A stretch of 9,963 nt of DNA from DATCZB01 sp035513215. GTDB taxonomy: Bacteria; Pseudomonadota; Gammaproteobacteria; Steroidobacterales; Rariloculaceae. The DNA is taken from positions 1 through 9,963 of the forward strand of contig DATKCK010000071.1 of assembly GCA_035513215.1 (NCBI GenBank), given 5' to 3'. The stretch's first letter is position 1, and every line of letters starts with the position of its first letter. The position numbers were made by a program, and so were the translations under genes. A model generated the notes under the pieces. The model searched no databases and was not told where the DNA came from. It worked only from the letters and a program-made list of their open reading frames with translations. Shown one piece after another: positions 1-4,615 of the stretch.

Positions 1-332
1 CGGTAAAGATGCAGCACGAGCTCCGAATCGCTCTTGCTCTGAAAGCGCGCGCCGCGCGACGTCAGCGCGGCGCGCAGACGCTGGAAGTCGTAGAGCTCGC
101 CGTTCGCGGCCAGCATCAGGCACTTGTCCGCGCTCTTGAACGGCTGGCGGCCCCGGTCAGCCTTCAGGTCGATGATCGTGAGCCTCGCGTGGCTGAATCC
201 GACACCGCGATCGACGGCCGTGCCGAACCCGTCCGGGCCGCGGTGATGCTGGATCGCTGCCATGCCGACGAGCGTACGCACGTCGACCGGCCTTTCCGCG
301 TCGCGATGCATGATTCCGGCGATTCCGCACAT
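1..332 (-). CDS. Asparagine synthetase (glutamine-hydrolysing)-type amidotransferase, N-terminal part
   Basis: Partial gene: the first 110 codons, cut by the left window edge. The protein begins MCGIAGI, so Cys2 becomes the N-terminal nucleophile of a class II (Ntn) glutamine amidotransferase that releases ammonia from glutamine. Further family marks are HHRGPDG near residue 39, a FSHARLTIIDL segment near 56, NGELYDF near 85 and a SDSELVLHLY segment at the visible end. This pattern fits AsnB-type enzymes, in which a C-terminal ATP-pyrophosphatase domain adenylates a carboxylate and amidates it. That domain is outside the window, so the acceptor cannot be read; aspartate, or another carboxylate as in AsnO-type osmolyte enzymes, is possible. 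The start lies 3 bases after the amber stop of the carbamoyltransferase gene and in the same frame (TAG GCC ATG), so translation is probably coupled. Family confident, substrate unknown. Confidence 0.9.
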   Translation of the reverse strand, partial: MCGIAGIMHRDAERPVDVRTLVGMAAIQHHRGPDGFGTAVDRGVGFSHARLTIIDLKADRGRQPFKSADKCLMLAANGELYDFQRLRAALTSRGARFQSKSDSELVLHLY

Positions 333-335
333 GGC

Positions 336-1376
336 CTAGACGAAAACCTTGAGGATGGTGCCGAGCAGCGCCATTCGTACGAACACGGCGCCGTGCGCCT
401 GCGCGAAATACCAGTTGTGCGCCGTCGCATCGAGCTCCGGCGAGAGCTCCGGACCGCGCGCGAGCGGATGCAGCACGATCGCGCTCGGCTTGAGCGGAGC
501 CTTCGAATCGAGAACGAATTTTTCGCCGACCGACTCGTAGTTGTCGCCGACCCAGAGAATCGCGTTCTGATAGACGATGTCGAGCTTCGGCAGCTCCTTC
601 TCGAACTGATCGGTCACGCGGATCGTGAGGCCCGCCTCCTCGAGCTCCCCGAGCTGGTCCGGCTCGAACGGATCGACGTCGTCGGTGATGATCACGATCT
701 CGGCAAGGCTCGCGGCAAAATGTCGCAGCAACAACAGCAGGCTGCGCACGGTGCGCATGCGCGACGGAATCCCGATGACGCCGAGCCTGAGCGCCGTACT
801 CGGGCTCGGGCGCGTGAACGCCACCGGATTCCATTTGAGCATCGCATAAACGTCTGCCAGCGCCTGCGTCGGATGCTCGTCGCAGCCGTTGCCGCCGTTG
901 ATGATTGGAATGCGCAGCACGTCGAGCATCTCGTAGATCGATTCCGCGTTCGAATCCCGGAGCACGATCATGTCGCCGTAGCTGTTCAGCATCTGCGCCA
1001 CGTCCGCATAGCTCTCGCCCTTCGCGATTCCCGTCGAGGTCGCATCGGTGATCGACATGATATCGCCGCCGAGCCGATGCCAGGCGCTTTCGAACGAAAG
1101 CCTGGTCCGCGTGCTCGGCTCGTAGAATGCGCTGACCAAGAGCTTGCCCGTCAGCGGACGCGTGATCAGCTGCGGCTGGGTCTCGAACCGCGCAGCCAGC
1201 CGGCACAGCTGCAGCAATTGCTCGTGATTGAACTGGCGCGCGCTAACCACGGGCCGCTTGACGAGCTCGAGCAGTGGCTTCAGATCCTCGACAATCGTGT
1301 CGAGCAGCAGGCGCGGCCGATCGAATCCGCGTAGATCCAGCGGTCTCTCGTCGAGCCGCGCCGCAAGCTTTTCCAT
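336..1376 (-). CDS. Aspartate carbamoyltransferase-like enzyme, substrate uncertain
   Basis: A 346-residue member of the aspartate/ornithine carbamoyltransferase family, which moves the carbamoyl group of carbamoyl phosphate onto an amino group. The carbamoyl-phosphate site looks intact: STRT at 88-91, Lys119 in AKGES (like E. coli PyrB Lys84), Arg140 (like Arg105), HPTQ at 168-171, and HPLAR at 303-307 in place of HPLPR. Arg208 in RMRTV matches PyrB Arg167. The segment equivalent to PyrB Arg229-x-Gln231, which grips aspartate, reads YQNAILW (269-275) and has neither residue. About 40 extra residues precede the usual N-terminus. The start is ATG with GGTGAG 4 bases upstream, overlapping the stop of the 40-codon gene; spacing to that gene is 5 bases. 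No pyrimidine gene is nearby. The neighbours (symporter, amidotransferase, MarR) suggest a specialised pathway rather than UMP synthesis. A true PyrB is still possible, since the alignment was made by eye. Confidence 0.9.
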   Translation of the reverse strand: MEKLAARLDERPLDLRGFDRPRLLLDTIVEDLKPLLELVKRPVVSARQFNHEQLLQLCRLAARFETQPQLITRPLTGKLLVSAFYEPSTRTRLSFESAWHRLGGDIMSITDATSTGIAKGESYADVAQMLNSYGDMIVLRDSNAESIYEMLDVLRIPIINGGNGCDEHPTQALADVYAMLKWNPVAFTRPSPSTALRLGVIGIPSRMRTVRSLLLLLRHFAASLAEIVIITDDVDPFEPDQLGELEEAGLTIRVTDQFEKELPKLDIVYQNAILWVGDNYESVGEKFVLDSKAPLKPSAIVLHPLARGPELSPELDATAHNWYFAQAHGAVFVRMALLGTILKVFV

Positions 1377-1381
1377 TGCGC

Positions 1382-1504
1382 TCACCACAGAACCCCCCGT
1401 TTCACGTCGGCGATCCAAAACGCAAGCAGGATCAGCGGTGCCGCGATCACGATGGCGAGCGCCACGAGAATGACGGCGGCGAAGAGGTCGATCGGTATTG
1501 TCAT
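1382..1504 (-). CDS. 40-residue single-span membrane protein, putative symporter accessory subunit
   Basis: A small gene of 40 codons whose ATG overlaps the stop of the symporter gene in an ATGA arrangement. A strong ribosome binding site (AGGGAG) lies 7 bases upstream. The protein begins MTIPIDLF, has one hydrophobic helix of roughly 20 residues (about 8-31, rich in Ala, Val, Ile and Leu) and ends in a short charged tail, ADVKRGVLW. Tiny one-helix partners encoded directly after a transporter are known elsewhere, for example MetS of the MetPS importer and small proteins annotated as symporter accessory proteins. The overlap and good binding site argue that it is translated at a level matched to the symporter. 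I recognise no specific family, so the accessory role is inferred from size, topology and position. Confidence 0.75.
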   Translation of the reverse strand: MTIPIDLFAAVILVALAIVIAAPLILLAFWIADVKRGVLW

Positions 1505-2949
1505 GCAGTTGCTCCCTGAGCCAGTTCCTGCTCCCTGAGATCCTTCCAGTTGAATTTTCCGGGCGCAAGCCACATCGCGACGAGCACGCAGGCCATCGAA
1601 ACGGCCGCCCCGACCAGTGCCGCAACATAGAATCCGATTGTGAAATAGCTGAGAATGCCGGCCGCGCTTCCGAGCACCATGCCCGTGATCGCGCCCACGG
1701 AGCCGGCGCGCCTGACGAAGAGCCCCGCCGCGATCGGCCAGATCGTGCTCGCAACGAACGCGCCCGTGAAGTAAAGCAGCTCCGCAAGCGTCGTGATACG
1801 CGGCGCGCACAAGGCCCAGGTCAGAACGCCGAGACCGACGATCACGCACGACGTAACACGTCTCAAGTGTGCAGCACCCGCCCCAGGCTTCAGGTGACGC
1901 CGGTAGATGTCCTCGACGACGAGAATGCTCGTCGCCGCGAGCAGCGAATCGATGCTCGAGGACAGGGCCGAAAACACCATGACCAGCACGAGCACGGCGC
2001 CCGTGGTGCCGAGAATCGTCGCCGCCACCATCGGCCCGACCATGTCCGCCGCCGGTACGTTGAGATCGAGCGCCGGAACGGCGAGCGCGACGAAGCCCGC
2101 AACGATCGGAATCGGCGCCCACAGCAATCCCGCAAAAGTGTAGGCGCGCCCGCCGACGCCCGGGCGGAACGCAAAGGCGCGGCTCCACCAGACGTTCGAA
2201 TGAAAAATCTCGCCGATGCCGAATAGCAGATTGTTGAACAGGAACATGATACCCGCCGGCAGCAGCAGGCTCAGAAGCTCGGGCCGCTCGGTCAGCAAGC
2301 CACTGTGAATGGTCTCGATGCCTACGGTCCGGATGGCGAGGACGGCGATGAAGGCGAGCCCGACCAGAATCAGAATTGCCTGAATGAAGTCCGTTCCGAT
2401 GACGGCGCGAAATCCGCCGAGCAGCGTGTAACCGACGCAAATCGTCAGAATCACCGTCATCCCGTAGTGGTAGGGAATGCCCGTCAGCGCGTTGATCAGC
2501 ACACCGCCCGCCATGCCCATGCTGACGAGCCAGCCGAGGCTGTAGCAAAGCGAGATGACCAGGAAGATGCGCCAGGCGGTGTTGCCGTAGCGCAGGCGGA
2601 CGAAGTCTCCGCTCGTGTATCCGCTCGGCATCAGTCGCCGGATCCGGCCGGCGAGCGGCGCGAACATCAACAGGCCGACGGCGCCGAGCGAGTAGCCGAG
2701 CATGCCCCAGATGCCCATCTGAAGCGCAAGCTGCGGCGCGGCCATCGTCGTGTTGCTCGTCACCCAGGTGGCCATCGCCGTCGCGGTGCCGAGCGCGAGC
2801 CCGACCCGCCGGCCCGCGAGCACGTAGTCGTCGAGCGCCTCGGCGCGCCGGCCCCAGAACCAGCCGAGGAAAATCCAGAGCACGCTGAAGGCCGCGAGCA
2901 CCGACCAGCCAACCGAGGCGTCGAGAATGGCGTCGCTAAGCGCGTTCAT
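1501..2949 (-). CDS. Sodium:solute symporter family (SSS) transporter
   Basis: A 482-residue inner-membrane protein with about 12-13 hydrophobic segments, the usual SSS size (TC 2.A.21). Family marks are DDYVLAGRRVG after the first helix (40-50), GYTSGDFVRLRYG (110-122), GGFRAVIGTDFIQ (178-190) and a serine-rich ALSSSIDSLLAA segment where the family places Na+-binding hydroxyls. It probably imports a small organic solute with sodium. The N-terminal half recalls the DUR3-like branch (urea and polyamine transporters) more than PutP, but substrate cannot be assigned by eye. The ATG overlaps the upstream gene by 14 bases and the stop overlaps the downstream small gene by 4, so all three should be co-translated. 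Next to a carbamoyltransferase and an amidotransferase, a plausible cargo is the pathway precursor or product. Confidence 0.92.
   Translation of the reverse strand: MNALSDAILDASVGWSVLAAFSVLWIFLGWFWGRRAEALDDYVLAGRRVGLALGTATAMATWVTSNTTMAAPQLALQMGIWGMLGYSLGAVGLLMFAPLAGRIRRLMPSGYTSGDFVRLRYGNTAWRIFLVISLCYSLGWLVSMGMAGGVLINALTGIPYHYGMTVILTICVGYTLLGGFRAVIGTDFIQAILILVGLAFIAVLAIRTVGIETIHSGLLTERPELLSLLLPAGIMFLFNNLLFGIGEIFHSNVWWSRAFAFRPGVGGRAYTFAGLLWAPIPIVAGFVALAVPALDLNVPAADMVGPMVAATILGTTGAVLVLVMVFSALSSSIDSLLAATSILVVEDIYRRHLKPGAGAAHLRRVTSCVIVGLGVLTWALCAPRITTLAELLYFTGAFVASTIWPIAAGLFVRRAGSVGAITGMVLGSAAGILSYFTIGFYVAALVGAAVSMACVLVAMWLAPGKFNWKDLREQELAQGATA
1512..1517 (-). promoter_or_regulatory. Ribosome binding site of the 40-codon gene
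   Basis: AGGGAG on the minus strand, 7 bases before the ATG at 1504, within the last codons of the symporter gene. It is among the best Shine-Dalgarno matches in the operon and is the main reason to accept such a short gene as real. Confidence 0.7.
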
Positions 2950-3391
2950 CGCGGTCGGGCCTCACGAAGAAGATCAGACCCAGCGTCGCAACAAAAACGA
3001 CCACACCGAGCGCGAAGAAAAGCAACGCGCGCTCGAGCGAATGGTGACGTACGGTGATCGTCGCCAGCTCGCTCAGCACGCGGTTTCCGTCCGCCGATTC
3101 CAGCCGGTAGTGCCAGATCCCGTCCGGTTTGCCCGACACGACATGCCCCGTGTCGGTTCCCGAGTAAAGAACGGTCGCGTCGACGAAGTCGCGGCCGGGC
3201 GACTCCACGAGCCGAACGGGCTCCTCGGCCTGCCACGCAAGCTGGTAATAGCCTTCGTTCGATTCGAAGTCGCGGGGCTCGAGCGTCGCCGGCCTCCCCT
3301 GCTGCTGGGCGAGCGCGGACAGCGAAGCCAGCAGCAGGGTCGCCGCGAGCAGCTGCAGGCTTTTCCGAGCGCGCCTGCCGCGCTCAAGCAT
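2936..3391 (-). CDS. Signal-peptide protein with a C-terminal membrane anchor, function unknown
   Basis: A 151-residue protein I do not recognise. It begins MLERGRRARKSLQLL, a basic stretch followed by a hydrophobic core and ALAQ, a good Sec signal peptide with cleavage near residue 29. The middle (about 40-115) is soluble, with alternating aromatic and polar residues such as GYYQLAW and GIWHYRLES, and may be a small beta-sandwich of fibronectin III type. A hydrophobic segment (ALLFFALGVVVFVATLGLIFF) and the basic tail RPDRDERA close the protein. This predicts a periplasmic domain held in the inner membrane. A GTG 48 bases upstream (3439) is an alternative start, but it would bury the signal peptide; neither start has a clear ribosome binding site. 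The 14-base overlap with the symporter gene suggests a transport-related role, which is inference. Confidence 0.7.
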   Translation of the reverse strand: MLERGRRARKSLQLLAATLLLASLSALAQQQGRPATLEPRDFESNEGYYQLAWQAEEPVRLVESPGRDFVDATVLYSGTDTGHVVSGKPDGIWHYRLESADGNRVLSELATITVRHHSLERALLFFALGVVVFVATLGLIFFVRPDRDERA

Positions 3392-3451
3392 CGTCTTCGA
3401 GGGGACGTGTAGCTGATGGAGCCGCTGTCGAGACGGCACTGACCGGCCGCT

Positions 3452-3727
3452 CTAGTCCGGATTGGGCTTCGGAACGAGAACGAGCTGCCCGTCCTGGTCG
3501 ACGTCCAGCACCTTCCTGGAAAGCAGGCCGAGCAAGGGCTTCGGAGTCGCGAGCACGGCAACTCCATCGTACTCGTAGGTCTGATCGCCCGTGTCGGGCT
3601 CCTCGATGATGAGCCCCAGCGACTCCTCGTCGCGCCGCGTGAACCGAAAGCAGGTCGGATTCAACGCATCGTTGCCAGAAAGCGCTGCGTGCAGATGCTG
3701 GAGCGCCGCGTCGGTTACCGTAAGCAT
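3452..3727 (-). CDS. IscA/HesB-like small protein without the iron-binding cysteines
   Basis: A 91-residue protein and the first gene of the operon. It starts MLTVTDAALQHLHAAL, close to the opening of A-type Fe-S carriers (IscA, ErpA, SufA). The later order also fits that fold: EYDGVAVLATPKPLLGLL (52-69), then KVLDVDQDGQLVLVPKPNPD where IscA has its GF-F-NPN ending. The three carrier cysteines (one mid-protein, a C-G-C pair near the end) are absent; the only cysteine, in PTCFRF, is not at an expected position. Metal transfer is therefore doubtful. The ATG has AGGAAGGG 3 bases upstream and follows the operon promoter by about 75 bases. A 60-base gap separates it from the next gene, so its link to the other five is weaker. 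The fold call is by eye and could be wrong. Confidence 0.7.
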   Translation of the reverse strand: MLTVTDAALQHLHAALSGNDALNPTCFRFTRRDEESLGLIIEEPDTGDQTYEYDGVAVLATPKPLLGLLSRKVLDVDQDGQLVLVPKPNPD

Positions 3728-3730
3728 TTG

Positions 3731-3738
3731 CCCTTCCT
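3731..3738 (-). promoter_or_regulatory. Ribosome binding site of the IscA-like gene
   Basis: AGGAAGGG on the minus strand, 3 bases before the ATG at 3727. It is a strong purine-rich match that fixes this start codon. Confidence 0.6.
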
Positions 3739-3808
3739 AAGGAGCCGATCCGGGCAGAAGCACGAGCGATTCGGCCGGCCGGCTGAAACCATAAAACCGA
3801 TGCCAGTG

Positions 3809-3837
3809 ATTATTGCATCCATAACACGAGATATCAA
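3809..3837 (-). promoter_or_regulatory. Sigma70-type promoter of the minus-strand operon
   Basis: On the minus strand, TTGATA (-35, 3832-3837) is followed by exactly 17 bases and then AATAAT (-10, 3809-3814). TGC stands directly before the -10 box, an extended -10 element. Transcription would begin near 3802, leaving a leader of about 75 bases before the IscA-like gene. This is the best promoter-like match in the divergent region. It comes from pattern matching only. Confidence 0.55.
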
Positions 3838-3972
3838 AAACGTACATATTCTTTTATAACAGTGTGTTATAACTATAGCCATCGTAAATTACATCGATTA
3901 CACGATATAAATGCTTCGATCATTGATCGTTTCCTACCAGCCCCGGCGCCATCTCTGCTAACGTCCCGCCCG
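3838..3972 (+). promoter_or_regulatory. AT-rich leader and promoter region of the MarR gene
   Basis: This is the most AT-rich stretch of the window. Candidate -10 boxes for marR are TATAAC at 3868-3873, inside the palindrome, and TATAAA at 3906-3911; neither has a convincing -35 box at 16-18 bases. A second palindrome, CGATCA-T-TGATCG, lies at 3917-3929 downstream of the second candidate. No clear Shine-Dalgarno sequence precedes the ATG at 3973. The promoter is therefore probably here but not resolved. Confidence 0.35.
3854..3872. promoter_or_regulatory. Perfect palindrome TTATAACAGTGTGTTATAA, putative MarR operator
   Basis: Two perfect 8-base arms (TTATAACA and TGTTATAA) around a GTG centre. 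Length, AT-rich arms and location between a MarR gene and a divergent operon are what is expected of a MarR dimer site. It lies 16 bases upstream of the operon -35 box and about 100 bases before the marR start, and its right arm contains TATAAC, a usable -10 for marR. Binding there could block marR transcription or affect the operon promoter from upstream. A lone ATAACA half-site occurs at 3821-3826, inside the operon promoter spacer. Confidence 0.6.
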
Positions 3973-4476
3973 ATGAGCCTGCCGATCGATACCGAGGTGC
4001 TGAGCGCGCTGCGCCGCCTGATCCGCGCGACCGACCTCGACTCCAAGCGCCTGGCCCGGCAGACGAATCTCTCGACCTCGCAGCTGCTCGTGCTCGAGCT
4101 CCTGGCCGAAGGCGACGCGCAGACCGTCGGCGGCATCGCCGATCGCGTCGGCCTGGCTCAGGCAACCGCGACCAGCCTCGTCGACCGGCTCGAGGAACGC
4201 GGCCTCGTCGCGAGGCGGCGCAGCGACTCGGATCGGCGTCAGGTCAACGTCACTCTGACGCCGGCCGGCCGGAGCCTTAAGGATGAAGCGCCGACGGCCT
4301 TACAGACCCGTTTCCTCGCGAACTTCTCGAAGCTTCAGGAATGGGAGAAACTCGCGATTCTCTCGGCGTTGAAACGCGTCGCCGACCTGATGGAAGCCGA
4401 GCACCTCGACGCGTCGCCGGTGCTCGATGTCGGGGCCATCGACCGAAGCCCCAGGCCCGGCGTCGAGGGAACTTAG
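3973..4476 (+). CDS. MarR-family transcriptional regulator
   Basis: A 167-residue winged-helix DNA-binding protein. The N-terminal dimer helix contains LRRLIRATDLDSKRLARQ (13-30), the helix-turn-helix spans about 51-79 (TVGGIADRVGLAQATATSLVDRLE), and the wing carries the MarR hallmark DSDRR (85-89) followed by VNVTLTPAG. The C-terminus has a second dimer helix and then LDASPVLDVGAIDR. From memory, this N-terminal and C-terminal wording resembles regulators beside osmolyte genes: EctR of ectoine operons and the MarR gene next to the N-acetylglutaminylglutamine amide genes in Pseudomonas. ATG at 3973 was chosen because upstream codons, from a GTG at 3862 inside the palindrome, encode no family-like sequence. 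The gene is divergent from the carbamoyltransferase operon and probably controls it and itself through the 3854-3872 site. MarR proteins usually repress and respond to small ligands. Confidence 0.92.
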   Translation: MSLPIDTEVLSALRRLIRATDLDSKRLARQTNLSTSQLLVLELLAEGDAQTVGGIADRVGLAQATATSLVDRLEERGLVARRRSDSDRRQVNVTLTPAGRSLKDEAPTALQTRFLANFSKLQEWEKLAILSALKRVADLMEAEHLDASPVLDVGAIDRSPRPGVEGT

Positions 4477-4615
4477 GCCTTCCGGAAGTCTCCAAGACCC
4501 CTAGACGCCGCTGGTGCGTGGGAAGGGAAGCCGCCGAAATCCGGTGTCAATTCCTGGCATCCGCGCGGATCGGTGCGTAACCTTACAGTTTTTTATTGCC
4601 CCGAACGCCGACCGC
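4477..4615 (+). promoter_or_regulatory. Spacer before the TonB-receptor-like gene, probably with its promoter
   Basis: A 139-base gap with no credible gene. It contains a 12-base perfect palindrome, ATCCGCGCGGAT (4559-4570), followed by TGCGTAACCT, whose TAACCT (4578-4583) could be an extended -10 box. The matching -35 (TGGCAT, 4555-4560) is poor. CTTCCGGAAG just after marR is a short palindrome without a T-run, so I do not call a terminator. In-frame upstream start codons for the next gene exist (GTG at 4514 and 4544), so part of this stretch could be coding. Confidence 0.3.

Noticed and set aside
9..1334. Long open frame of 441 codons on the plus strand
   Set aside because: Its product is Arg/Glu/His-rich with no fold-like pattern and lies antisense to the clearly conserved carbamoyltransferase and amidotransferase genes; long shadow frames are common in high-GC DNA.
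336..1376. Calling this gene pyrB of pyrimidine synthesis
   Set aside because: Key aspartate-binding residues appear replaced and no pyrimidine gene is adjacent; the neutral family name is safer.
1377..1787. Upstream extension of the carbamoyltransferase frame by 137 codons
   Set aside because: The extension is antisense-like Arg/Ser-rich sequence overlapping the small protein and the symporter end; ATG at 1376 with GGTGAG gives a family-like start.
3862..3972. MarR start at GTG 3862
   Set aside because: It lies inside the putative operator and adds 37 residues unlike any MarR N-terminus.
4476..4490. CTTCCGGAAG palindrome after marR as a terminator
   Set aside because: The stem has no loop of its own and no T-run follows.
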